From assembly GCA_032718475.1 (NCBI GenBank), contig JAUCBJ010007991.1, forward strand, positions 1 to 26,520: a DNA stretch of 26,520 nucleotides, in the 5' to 3' direction. Position 1 is the first letter of the stretch. The number at the start of each line of letters is the position of its first letter. The DNA comes from Nemertoderma westbladi. Lineage: Eukaryota > Xenacoelomorpha > Nemertodermatida > Nemertodermatidae. The notes beneath the pieces were generated by a model. The model was not told where the DNA came from and did no database searches. It was given only the letters and a program-made list of their open reading frames with translations. Of the stretch, positions 8,817 through 19,231 are shown one piece after another. Position numbers and translations under genes: made by a program.

Positions 8817-11800
8817 CCCGGTGGCGATATTAACACCATTCGGGTGGACGCTGAGTGGCCCAATCAAGAGCAAGATACCATTTAGGATGTCGGAGACATC
8901 AGGATGCATGTTCGCGGGAACAATGCAGGAAATGGGTGATGAGGAGCAGAGGAGCAGCTTAAAAGACTGCTCAGACAAGATTTCGAGGGACTGAAAGAAA
9001 CCGGGGTCGGGACCTCGGTAGAAGACAAGCAGGCTTTACAAAGCGATGAGGGGCGGTATACTATAGGAATGGTATGGAAACTACCGAAGATACCGCTGCC
9101 CGATAATAGAGGGATGGTACTCACGAGACTCCGCAAGCTGAAACAAACACTAAAGCGGAGCCCCGAGAAGAATGAGTACATCCACAGAACGATTAAGAAG
9201 TACGTCGAGAAAGGATGGGCCGTGGAGTTACCGGTCGACGAACCGAACACGGACCGGACATATTACCTGCCACTCCACGTGGCTTTAGACCCTAAGAAAG
9301 GTAAACTACGGATGGTAGTCGACGCATCGGCAAAGACCGACGGAAAATGCTTAAACGACTACCTGTTAGAAGGCCCAAACATATACAACTCGGGCATAGA
9401 GGTCCTACTTAGATTTAGGAATGGGAAACACGCCTTCACGTGTGACATAGAAGGCATGTCAACCAAGTCCGTGTAACGGAGGAAGATAGCGACAGTCAAC
9501 GCTTCTTATGGTATAACGGCGAGGAAGAACCGTCGACAATACCGGCATATAAGATGGTAGTACAAAACATGGGAGCCAAGTCGTCTTCATTTACGACGAC
9601 TATGGCAGTGAGAGATACAGTAAAAGGGAAGGAAGATAGATACAGCACTAGGGCCGTCGATATGATTCGACGCGGCTTCTATGTAGACGACGGAATGGAG
9701 TCTGGAAATACGGTTAAGGAGATACTGGACACGGGGCGCGAGGTTCGCGACATCCTAAAAGGATCCGGCTTTAACCTGACCAAATTCCAATCCAGTTCGG
9801 AGGAATTTATCAAGGCGATAGAGGACAAGAGGCCAGAATCGACCATGGACAATCCCACAACAGCCAAAGGGCAGGACATGGCAAATAAGAGAACAGAATC
9901 TCAACAGAAAGCATTGGGAATCGTGTGGAACAGAGAGACAGACGAACTGAAGTATCAGCTGAGCCAGGAGGGCGCAGACATCCACACGAAGAGGGGCTAT
10001 GTATCGTATATAGCAAGGATATACGATCCCCTAGGCCTAGCATCCCCATTATTAGTCACGGGAAAACAGATACTCAAGAGAGTATACAAATTGAAAGATG
10101 AGTGGGACGTAGAGGTACCAGAGGAAATCAAGAAACAGTGGAGCAAGTGGACAGGAGACTTGGAGAAGATGGGAACATACAACATGCCACGAGTGTATTT
10201 CCCGGATGGGAACATGACGAATCTGGACCTACACATGTTCTCCGATGCGTCGTTGGAGGCGTACGGAGCGGCACTCTATCTAGTACAACGAGAGGGGGCT
10301 CATAAGCCCAGACTAGCCTTTAGCAAAGCAAAGTCAACGCCGCCAGATTCAGCATCAGTTCCCAAGTTAGAATTGACAGCTGCGAGACTAGGAGTTAGAG
10401 CCACAGCCTACCTAGTGGATACTATTCCCAACATAGTGGAGACACACTATTGGACGGACTCCATGGTAGTGCTTGGTTGGCTACATAACGAAAGGACGAG
10501 ATACCCGATATTCGTCGGAAATAGAGTGGACGAAATAAGAGCGACCACAGAACTGGAAAGGTGGCACTACTGCCCAACAGACGAGAACCCAGCGGACTTG
10601 CTGTCGAGGGGCGTGGAACGCCACACTTTCTTGAAGAAGGAAGTATTGTGGCAACATGGGCCACAATTTCTGAGCGATAAGGAGGCCTGGCCGCCGATGA
10701 GAAAGGTGGAGCCGGGCTCTGAAGTAGTGTCAGAGGGAGAAGAGGGAGATTCAGAGGGAGAAGAGATATACTCCCAGATGGTGAGGGAGATTAGGGACGT
10801 GCAACCAAGACGAGAACTGTGCGATAACCCGACGGATAAACTCCTCAGCTACAGTTCTAGCTGGTATAAGACCAAGAAACTAGTGGCGTACTGGAGAGCC
10901 TTCGGGAATTTCCTCGCGGGAGTTGGCAAGGACAAGAAGATCAGGACATCCATAGATCTGGAAGGAGCGGCCAAGGCAGTCATCCGCTATGAACAACGGA
11001 AGAACTATGGTGACGAGGTGGAACGCGTCGGCAACCAACAGCACCTCCGACGGGACAGCGAGCTGATTACGCTGTCGCCACAACTTAATGACGACGGGAT
11101 TCTAGTAATGAATTCTAGGGTGGGATATAACAACAGCATAATCGTACCACCGAAACCCATCATTATTCCAACAGGATCGCCAATAGTTCACCAGATTATT
11201 TGGGACTCCCACAAGTCGATATTGCACGGGGGCACCAACCGAACCCTCACTGAGATAAGGAGGACCTTTTGGGTCAAACAGTTGAGGAAGAAGGTAAAAG
11301 CGGTGGTGGGGCAGTGCCAGACCTGCCGGCGAGCGAAAAAGGAGCGAGCCATACAAGAGATGGCGCCACTACCAGCGAGTACAGTAAGACAGCACGACCC
11401 GCCATTTATACATTGCGGTGTGGACATGTTCGGGCCGATAAAGATATAGGTGATGCGGCACACGGAGAAACGCTACGGTACCATCTTCGTATGTAACAAC
11501 ACGCGGGCGGTAGGGATAGAACTCGCCCAAGATGCAACCGCATCAGCATTCATCAATGCCTTAGAAAGGTTTAGAGACCGCAAAGGTGGGACGATCGCAG
11601 TGATATACAGCGACAACGGCACCAACTTTGTGGGCACAGAGAGTGAGATGGCAGAGGCCTTGGACATCTTGGAAGGGGAGGAAGTCAGGGCGGCCATGAG
11701 ACGACGACAAGTAAAGTGGGAGAGAAGGACGCCGTACGCACCACATACACGAGGATGCGTCGAGAGACTGGTGAGCAGTTCAAAGCGTCTAATGACGAAG

Positions 11801-12319
11801 CTAATGAACACCCACATGGTCACTGAGGACGTCTTACGGACAGTGCTTGCGAAGTGCGAGGGGATCATTAATAGCAGACCGCTATATCCGGAGAATGATG
11901 ACCCTGAGTCACTAGACGTGCTGACGCCTAGCCATTTCCTGATGGAAAGGCCAGCGACCATCGATATGTGGGGTGTAGACCCAGATGACATACACTCCCG
12001 CCAGAGTTGGAAAGTCGCTAAAGCAATAAGCGCAGAGTATTGGAGGAGGTGGGTCGAGGAATACCTACCCACACTCCATAAAAGGAGTAAGTGGAGGAAG
12101 CCAAATAGGGAGTTAAGAGAGGGAGATCTCATAATCGTTACGGATGATACTATCATCAACAACCAGTGGCGGTTGGCGAGAGTTGTAGGCACTTACTCCG
12201 ACGAGGACGGAAGAGTCCGATCGGTAGAAGTGCGGATAGGTGGTAAGATAGGTGCGAAGGACAGAAAAACCTACAGGAGAGCTGTGGGAAAATGCTGTCT
12301 GCTAGAAGGGGCACCTTAG
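8755..12319 (+). pseudogene. BEL/Pao pol: RT, RNase H and integrase, broken at three places
   Basis: Four consecutive segments read as one BEL-type Pol. About 8755-8940 holds LTPFGWTLSGP, the stretch just before RT. After a frame change near 8940, about 8943-9460 gives the first RT motifs, up to the catalytic Asp in CDIEGM. After a second frame change near 9460 the frame runs to a TAG at 11447-11449: RT active site YVDD (about 9680), RNase H MFSDAS (about 10235), and the integrase HHCC finger and first core Asp in GVDMFGP. The same frame continues from 11450 to 12319 with SDNGTNF and GCVERL; the Asp-Glu spacing is DX49E. The catalytic residues that can be seen are present. No protease is visible upstream. 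The enzyme would copy and insert the element, but this copy cannot make it in one piece unless supplied in trans. Confidence 0.88.
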
Positions 12320-12473
12320 TGGAGTTTGTAATGAGTTTAGTCGTCCAAGCTTTGGACTGAGAGGGGTGGGATTGAGGGCGAGATGCCCTTCCCACACATA
12401 AAAAAAAAATAAAAAAAAAAAAATAGAAAACAAAAATAAAATAATAGTACATAGTAGGTACGCAGTTAGTAGG
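12320..12473 (+). other. Non-coding stretch after pol
   Basis: Contains a small hairpin, GTCCAA-GCT-TTGGAC (12343-12357), and an A-rich tract of about 40 bases (12399-12441) that resembles an old poly-A tail or simple-sequence expansion. No gene seen. Confidence 0.6.
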
Positions 12474-12543
12474 CAAAGGTTAGTCAGTAAGAAGGTACGT
12501 AGTACCTAGAGTTAGTTAGTCAGTAAGAAGGTACGTAGTACCT
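12474..12543 (+). repeat. Left end of the GGTACGTAGTACC minisatellite
   Basis: Two copies of the palindromic core (near 12494 and 12530), joined by TTAGTTAGTCAGTAAGAA, precede the LINE. The same unit resumes at 15482 after the LINE, so a single array was split. Confidence 0.88.
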
Positions 12544-15481
12544 TAAGATTAACCTTAACCTTACCGGCAGATAAGCTTTCTCTTAGCGCAGTGGGTGTTC
12601 AAGAGCACCGAATGCAGACTGGACAGACTGATGAGGTTCTGATTAAGGACATGGGGGGCGGTTGGCGACTCGCCCTCGCGTCAGCAGATGATAGTGGCAA
12701 TGGTGGAATTGGTCTATTGATGAATCCAACTGCACATGCAGCATTGGACAAAATAGACCAAATCTCTAACCGCATCATCCGTTGCCACTTCTCATGTTCT
12801 GGAAGACTGGCTAAGAAGTTTCCTAAGGTGGTTCTGATTGTGTGCTACTCTCCAACTAGTGTTGCCCCTGTAGAGGAGGTGGAAAATTTCTACCACAATC
12901 TACAAGCAGCTACTGATGGAGTGGATCAGCATGCATTCTTAACATTCCTGGGAGACTTTAATGCAAGTCTGCATCAATCACCTACATCGCCCTGGGTCTA
13001 TAGCAATAGTGTTAACCGAAATTCTGTCCATCTTCAGGATTTTATCTCTGGAAATGGATTGTTTTCGGCTGGAACCCAGTTCAAGAAGCGAACTGGAAAG
13101 CTATGGACTCATAGTGGACCCAGTGGTCACAAGTCCCAGATAGACCATATTCTGTTTCGTAGGAAATACAGGAGCTCTATACAAGACTGTAATGCATTTA
13201 CACTTCGACCATTCTCCAGTGATCACCGCCTTATTGTGGCCAAGGTAAGACTTAGTCTGCGTGCTAGCAGAACAACGAAATCTGCCTTGCCGCGGCATGA
13301 CTGGTCCTCTCTGTTGCAACAGCCAAGTGTGAGATCCAGCTTCACACTACAGCTGAGCAACAGGTATGAGGCTCTTGCCTCTGAGGCGGCAGATCACTGT
13401 GAGGGCTATACTGCCTTTACAGAAGCAGTTAAGTTAGCAGCTGCAGAAACAGTTCCTGTATACCCTCGAAACAGGAAAAGGGCCCCCTGGACTGACAACA
13501 AAATTCAGAAGTGCCGAAATGACCTTCATGAGGCGCAGAAAGAGTCCCGACTCAAACAGACTACAGCGGCCAAGAATGCAGTTAAGGCTGCATCTAGGTC
13601 CCTGAACAGGCAGTACTCTGTTAATCTACAGGAGCTAATAAACCAACAGGTTGATGCCATCAATGATGCTGACGACAGCAGGCAATCATCCCAGGCATGG
13701 AAATCAATCAATCTGCTTACTGGGCGGAAAAGCCAACCAACCACCAAGGTTAAGGCTGAATCACCAGCCGATCGCCTCAATGGTTGGAAAGCCCACTTTG
13801 AAAAGCTCCTCAATAATGACAGGGTATTGCCTGATAACTTTATAGAAGTAAAAGTGTCTGAGTCTGTACTCCCAGATATTCCCATTGGCGATATCTCCTT
13901 TGCAGAAGTGCAGGCTGCTGCAAAGAGCATTAAGACCAATCGTGCCAGTGGAGTAGATGGTGTTCCCCCTGAGGTCTTTAAAATACCTGAGTGTTTAAAG
14001 CTCATCTATCCCATCATAATAGACATGTACCGAACAACAAGAGTCCCACAAGAAATGAAAACAAATAAGTTGGTGCCAGTTCCCAAGAAGGGCAACCTAA
14101 CACTCTATGGTTCTTTTCGGGGAATCTCATTGATCTCGATTGCTGCAAAGCTATACAATAGGATTCTATTAAATCGCATCAGGGATCCCATTGAGAGACT
14201 GCTCCGTGGAAATCAGAATGGGTTCCGTAAAGGTCGTGGGACCATGGAGCCCATTTTGGCACTTAGAAGGATAATTGAAGAATTATCAAAAAAGAAAGAC
14301 AGGCATCTGGCTGTTATCTTTGTTGACTTCTTCAAGGCCTTTGATTCAGTCTCTCGCTCACGTATGTTCAGCATACTTTCATTATATGGGATTCCTGATG
14401 AAATTATTGCAGCAATCAGATCAGTATACGATGGTTCGACAACATTTGTGTCTACTGTTGACGGTGACACAGAACCATTTGAAGTGTTATGGGGCGTCCT
14501 CCAAGGAGACACACTTGCACCATTCTTGTTCATTATTGTGGTTGACTATGTTCTACGCATGTCCTTAGATCATCATAATGATGATGGGGTGATGATAACT
14601 CCACCTACTGGCTCCAGAAGTCGAGGAAATCCTGCCAAGTACCTAACTGATCTAGACTTTGCTGATGACTTAGGAGTACTCTCAGAATCATTAGAGGGAG
14701 CCCAACGGCTCCTCAGCTCATTAGAACATGCTGCTTCTAGTGTTGGTCTTTTTATTAACTCCAGAAAGACCAAAATTCTGACCGTTAACTTTGAAAGTCC
14801 TCAGCAAGTCTCTGATCGGATGAGCATAAGCTCAAAGGATGGTATGCTTGAGCATGTGGACGACTTCTGTTACCTGGGATCATGGATCCGGAAGTCAGGT
14901 GAGGACCTTCGAATACGTAAGGGAAAGGCATGGGCAGCCTTGAATAGGCTTTCCAGGATTTGGAAGTCACCGAGAATTAATCGGAAACTTAAGGTCCGAT
15001 TATTTAGAGCAGCAGTAGTTCCAGTACTCCTCTATGGGAGTCCATGCTGGGCTCTAACTGCTGAGGACACCAAATCTCTGGATGGCACATTCACAAGAAT
15101 GCTACGCCGGGTTCATTGTGTCAAGTACAATGCACACATCTCCAACCAGACACTATATAACATTGGAGGTGTCTCATTGGTTCCCCCAAGCTTGACACTA
15201 GAACAAAACCGCCTCCGCTTTGCAGGACATTGCTTTCGCCGTGAGGACCAGCCAGTGCATAATCTTGTACTTTGGCAGCCTCATGGAGTGAATAAGCATG
15301 GTGGACAGCCCATGACTTTCTTGAGACGCATCTTAAAGGACACTGGCCTTAAAGATGCGGATGATCTAGCAAATGTCATGGGTGATAGGGAGTTGTGGCG
15401 GTGCAATTTTGTTGACAAGCCGGCACAGCATTCTTAAAAATGCAGCTGCAATGCAGCATGCCGATCCTAGTAGTAGTAGTA
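12544..15481 (+). mobile_element. RTE-like non-LTR retrotransposon (LINE), 5'-truncated
   Basis: The element lies between two copies of GTACGTAGTACCT (12531-12543 and 15482-15494), which look like a 13-bp target duplication, although the repeated target makes the exact boundary uncertain. It carries one frame with endonuclease and RT, a short 3' UTR (15438-15466), and a (TAG)n tail (about 15468-15481) instead of poly-A. Its 5' end falls inside the endonuclease domain, as is common after incomplete target-primed reverse transcription. Confidence 0.85.
12546..15437 (+). CDS. LINE endonuclease-reverse transcriptase, N-terminus missing
   Basis: The frame is open from the truncation point; the codon at 12591 is GTG and the first ATG is at 12612, so no native start remains. 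With residue 1 at 12591: an apurinic-type endonuclease domain with QEHR (4-7), GDFN (122 is the Asp) and SDHR (211) covers about 1-225. RT follows with ASGVDGVPPE (about 455), FRGISLIS (about 510), AFDS (Asp 585), LQGDTLAP and FADD (about 690-693). The C-terminal region has an LLYGSPCW motif and a Trp-rich end, as seen in RTE-type proteins. The endonuclease would nick the target and RT would prime on the nick. No stop or frameshift occurs in about 950 codons, so the copy is young. Clade assignment to RTE is from motif style only. Confidence 0.88.
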   Translation, partial: RLTLTLPADKLSLSAVGVQEHRMQTGQTDEVLIKDMGGGWRLALASADDSGNGGIGLLMNPTAHAALDKIDQISNRIIRCHFSCSGRLAKKFPKVVLIVCYSPTSVAPVEEVENFYHNLQAATDGVDQHAFLTFLGDFNASLHQSPTSPWVYSNSVNRNSVHLQDFISGNGLFSAGTQFKKRTGKLWTHSGPSGHKSQIDHILFRRKYRSSIQDCNAFTLRPFSSDHRLIVAKVRLSLRASRTTKSALPRHDWSSLLQQPSVRSSFTLQLSNRYEALASEAADHCEGYTAFTEAVKLAAAETVPVYPRNRKRAPWTDNKIQKCRNDLHEAQKESRLKQTTAAKNAVKAASRSLNRQYSVNLQELINQQVDAINDADDSRQSSQAWKSINLLTGRKSQPTTKVKAESPADRLNGWKAHFEKLLNNDRVLPDNFIEVKVSESVLPDIPIGDISFAEVQAAAKSIKTNRASGVDGVPPEVFKIPECLKLIYPIIIDMYRTTRVPQEMKTNKLVPVPKKGNLTLYGSFRGISLISIAAKLYNRILLNRIRDPIERLLRGNQNGFRKGRGTMEPILALRRIIEELSKKKDRHLAVIFVDFFKAFDSVSRSRMFSILSLYGIPDEIIAAIRSVYDGSTTFVSTVDGDTEPFEVLWGVLQGDTLAPFLFIIVVDYVLRMSLDHHNDDGVMITPPTGSRSRGNPAKYLTDLDFADDLGVLSESLEGAQRLLSSLEHAASSVGLFINSRKTKILTVNFESPQQVSDRMSISSKDGMLEHVDDFCYLGSWIRKSGEDLRIRKGKAWAALNRLSRIWKSPRINRKLKVRLFRAAVVPVLLYGSPCWALTAEDTKSLDGTFTRMLRRVHCVKYNAHISNQTLYNIGGVSLVPPSLTLEQNRLRFAGHCFRREDQPVHNLVLWQPHGVNKHGGQPMTFLRRILKDTGLKDADDLANVMGDRELWRCNFVDKPAQHS

Positions 15482-16197
15482 GTACGTAGTACCTAGAGTT
15501 AGTTAGTCAGTAAGAAGGTATGTAGTACCTAGAGTCAGTTAGTTAGGAGGTACGTAGTACCTAGAATTAGTTAGTTAGTTAGGAGGTACGTAGTACCGTT
15601 AGTTAGTTAGAGAGTTAGAGGGTACGTAGTACCGCTAGTTAGTTAGAGAGTTAGAGGGTACGTAGTACCGCTAGTTAGTTAGAGAGTTAGAGGGTACGTA
15701 GTACCGCTAGTTAGTTAGAGAGTTAGAGGGTACGTAGTACCGCTAGTTAGTTAGAGAGTTAGAGGGTACGTAGTACCGCTAGTTAGTTAGAGAGTTAGAG
15801 GGTACATAGTACCGTTAGTTAGTTAGAGAGTTAGAGGGTACGTAGTACCGCTAGTTAGTTAGAGAGTTAGAGGGTACGTAGTACCGCTAGTTAGTTAGAG
15901 AGTTAGAGGGTACGTAGTACCGTTAGTTAGAGAGTTAGAGGGTACGTAGTACCGTTAGTTAGAGAAGAGTTAGAGGGTACGTAGTACCGTTAGTTAGAGA
16001 AGAGTTAGAGGGTACGTAGTACCGTTAGTTAGAGAGTTAGAGGGTACGTAGTACCGTTAGTTAGAGAGTTAGAGGGTACGTAGTACCGTTAGTTAGAGAA
16101 GAGTTAGAGGGTACGTAGTACCATTAGTTAGAGAAGAGTTAGAGGGTATGTAATTAGTTAGAATTAGAGTTAGAGGGTACGTAGTACCGTTAGTTAG
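15482..16197 (+). repeat. Hairpin minisatellite, about 20 units of GGTACGTAGTACC
   Basis: Each unit carries the inverted repeat GGTAC-GTA-GTACC. Between about 15621 and 15909 the period is exactly 36 bp with nearly identical spacers (CTAGTTAGTTAGAGAG); further right it falls to 32-35 bp because spacers lost or gained a few bases. A few cores are mutated (near 15517, 15801 and 16144). The homogeneous block implies recent expansion. It lies between integrase and the third ORF, so it would be transcribed in the BEL RNA as a row of small hairpins. Confidence 0.95.
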
Positions 16198-16686
16198 AGA
16201 GAGAGAGAGTAAGAGGTAAAAGGGGTATATAAGATATAGATATTAGTTAGCAGTTAGTAGCGAGAGGGGGGCATGTGAGCACAGCTGGGTAAATCGTGTG
16301 GCCACACGACGCATACTGCTGTACTGCACAGGCCCACAGAGTAGGCCAGAATGTGGATTAGAGAATAGAACAATCCATAGGCAATAGTAAGTAGTAGGAC
16401 AGTAGAATTAAAATTAAGCTAAAATAAATAGAATAGGGCTGAAAGTTACAAAATAATGGCAACACTAGGAAAGTTATTCTGGAACATAATTAAAGTAACG
16501 GACAGAAATCGAAATTAGGGTGTATTTACTAGCTTCAGAATTAATTAGTAATAATTTAGGCTAAAAGGCGCAGTTAAGCAAGAAATAGGCCATTATCGGA
16601 CAGTACAGAACATCCTAGATACATCACTCATCTGTATTGCGCCTTGGTAAGGCACCACCTTGCAGGTGAGCGAGTGAGTGTTCGGA
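16198..16686 (+). other. Leader of the third ORF
   Basis: Non-coding. It starts with GAGAGA and a TATA-like stretch, includes a 16-bp palindrome, and becomes A-rich (16370-16560). The start codon of the third ORF at 16687 lies in a good context (G at -3, G at +4). Confidence 0.55.
16226..16309 (+). promoter_or_regulatory. Possible internal promoter: TATATAAG and a 16-bp palindrome
   Basis: TATATAAG at 16226-16233 lies about 450 bp before the third ORF, and the perfect palindrome TCGTGTGGCCACACGA at 16294-16309 lies downstream of it. The pair could start a separate RNA for the third ORF. This is an inference from motifs alone; splicing from the LTR is an equally possible route. Confidence 0.3.
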
Positions 16687-19231
16687 ATGGCGAGCAAGTT
16701 GATCAGAAAGAGAAAGGCGGAGTCGGGAGGAAAGGAGATACTGGTGGATTTCACCGAGAGGCATCCGGAAGAGAAGATGAGAGGATACTACGAGAGGTTG
16801 GAAAGGGGTCACGCGGCATGAGCGCTGCAGGATCACTTCCGGGAGATGCACGAACAGCGGCTGGTCGGGACTTACGGGACGCCGTCGCTGGACAACGCGA
16901 TCTTCCAACACCTCCACTACGTGGTGAAAGGGGACGAGGCGAAGTTCGGGATTCCGAAGTACCCGAGGGAATCACCGATGAAGGACTGGAAGAGATTCAT
17001 AGAATCCGTCAACAGGGGAGGATATATGATCCTAGACGACGAGGGAACCGTGGAAGACGAAGGCGGGTTCGAGACGAGGATCGGCGGGGTCGTCCAGGAC
17101 CATACTCCTACATTTGGCCGCGCCAAATGGGGACATCTTCTTATTCGATCTAGGAACGTATGGGAAGAAGGACGGGCCGAAATTAAACCGGTTACCGAAA
17201 GCGGTACAAGTCTTGGTAAGAGAGAAGTCGACGACGAAAGTGGGATCGGCGATTCGCGAGGATGCGGAGAGAATCATCGGTCCGGACGCCACCAACCTCC
17301 TGGATATGCAGAAGGTCTTTATGGCTATGACGGCACCGGATGGGTTGGGGGTAGTCGAAAACACAGGCCAATGCGGGGCGGTGGCAATGGGCCAATTATT
17401 GGGGCTCGTGTGCCACAAACCGATGGACTGGGGGAAGTTCAGGGAAGAATATGGAGCAGAACTGGCGAACTCGCTAAAGTGGGGAGCGAGACCGGGAAAG
17501 CAGGAGGTATATCAATTCCGCAGGGGAGCGATAAAGGTATATCAGAAGCGATATGTCCTGCAGGAGGACTGGATGATGATAAGTTTGCTTAACTTATTCA
17601 TGACCGTGGTTATCGAGAGGGAACCAGGGGCATTTCTGTTATCGGGATCACCCCTAAGCTACAGGAGAGCCTTTAAAATGGCCTTCGACGGTCTGGTAGA
17701 CCACCCGGGGCTGAAGGGCGAGTCGGTGTACTACAACAGCCGGCATCTGGTAGACGGGGAGACAGATACGCCGAATCAGAGATGGGAGCAGCTAGAAACG
17801 GATAGACAAGAAGCAAAGCGACTGGAAGAAGTCGCCAGACGGGAGAGGATAGAAGCAGAGGAGAGGGAAGAGGAGGCCAGGACACAGAGTTACGGCTTCG
17901 AGGAACAGGCAGGCTTAGACGAGCTTCATTGGACTTCGTCAGGGAGTTCGGGGGAGTCTCTAGGGCGAGAACTGGGATGGACGGTGGGATCACCGAAACA
18001 GTCGACGTCGGGGTTGCAAGCGATGCCCATACCAGCGGGCGCCGAAGGCGACCAACCGCCAAGGAAGTTAGGGGAGTTAGAGGGATGGAGAGCTACGGGC
18101 GAGAGCCAAGGCAGGAAGGGACATAGTGGATCCATCGGGATACCGGGGTTGGAGTCACTGCCAGAGGAGGACGACGACGACGAGTTTGGAGAGATGCCGC
18201 CCATCGAGAGGATAGGCCACTCGGACATGGACTGGGTTGGCGGAAGGGTGGTGACGGCCAGTGGGGCGAGGGCCTTCTGGAACAGATCCGGCAAGCGGAC
18301 CTGGGTGCACGAGGAGCCAGCGATGGATTTCGCGGGGAGCACTATCAGGTTGGGCGAGCAACCGGGGACGGCACCACGGATAGTATTCGGGGAGACGATG
18401 CCCGAGAGGGGCGGAGAGATCGACGTAGATAGAGACACCAACGTGGAGAAGTTCGCCTACCAGCGACTCCACAGACCACGGAGATCGCTTGGGACGAAAG
18501 ACGACGTGGGACGGGAGACATTGGTACTCGGCTGCGACTACTGTGGGAGACAGACCCACCAGGAAAGGAGCTGCTTGTACCGGTTCCAGAGGGGAACCTT
18601 TTGTCTCTACTGCCGAGAGCCGAGCCACAGGATGGGGGCGTATCCACGATTGCATAACCGATGTCCAAAGTGCCGCTTTCGGGGACACTACGGACGCCAG
18701 TGCGACTGGATGGACAACGAAGAGAAGTTCAGGAGATTCGAGGAGTGGGCCGACGTCGGGGCCATGACGCGCCAGCGCATGAAGGCCCAGGAGTTCAAGT
18801 GGGGTTTCTTCCTTATCAATCAGGAGGCTCACATGGAAATCATAAAGCGGAGGTTACCGTTTACCTATCAAGAGGTAGCAACGGCGGCGTCGTATGCCGG
18901 AGTGATGAACACACAAAGATATTTGGACAGGTGGACGCCACAGAACCGAGGGGAGTTTAGGGATTTCTTGGCGGAGCACGTACCGCAAGCAATGAAGATG
19001 ATCCTATGGGACGCCACCAGAGGGAGACAACAGGGCCACTCTGAGGGGCCACCGGCGAAGCGATATCGGGCACTAATAACACCAGCGCCCAAGGAGCCAA
19101 CAACCGGAATCAGCAGGGAGGTGGCGGCGAAGGTCCGAAAGCAGAAAGCGGATCCCAGAGGAACGGTGGTAACCAAGAAACGACCCAGGGAAGAGGACGC
19201 CAGGGGGAACTATCCCCAGAGGAACAGATAG
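16687..19231 (+). pseudogene. BEL third ORF: DEDD exonuclease-like domain plus zinc knuckles, broken twice
   Basis: The frame opening at ATG 16687 is cut by an in-frame TGA (16819-16821), continues, and shifts frame near 17115, after which it is open to 19231 (about 848 codons in all). The N-terminal part resembles DEDD 3'-5' exonucleases: ILDDEG (Asp at 17035, about residue 117), then GDIFLFDL, KVGSAIREDAERI (Asp at 17261), LLDMQ (Asp at 17302) and a YVLQED segment (Asp at 17567). These sit in the order of exo motifs I, II and III in WRN/RNase D/EXD proteins, but the last is YX4D rather than YX3D. The middle is charged and disordered (about 17750-18480). Knuckles follow: CX2CX4HX4C at 18533-18574, a second from 18602 whose last Cys is Tyr (TAT at 18641), and a third, intact, at 18662-18703. 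The C-terminus is basic. Such a protein would bind nucleic acid and might trim it. It could instead be a nucleocapsid with an accidental likeness. Confidence 0.6.

Noticed and set aside
11473-12192. A 239-codon minus-strand frame opposite integrase
   Set aside because: The plus strand has the integrase catalytic motifs; the minus frame has low-information Ser/Leu composition.
12399-12441. Poly-A tail marking another retroposed copy
   Set aside because: No LINE or SINE body or flanking duplication is found beside it; it may be simple-sequence expansion.
15482-16197. CRISPR-like regular repeats
   Set aside because: Spacers are near-identical rather than unique, the unit is a 32-36-bp minisatellite, and the context is an animal retroelement.
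16644-17153. A 169-codon frame overlapping the start of the third ORF
   Set aside because: It is Arg/Gly-rich in a way expected of an off-frame reading; the neighbouring frame carries the exonuclease-like motifs.
16687-19231. Envelope gene in the third-ORF position
   Set aside because: No signal peptide, transmembrane anchor or cleavage site is seen; zinc knuckles argue for a nucleic-acid-binding protein.
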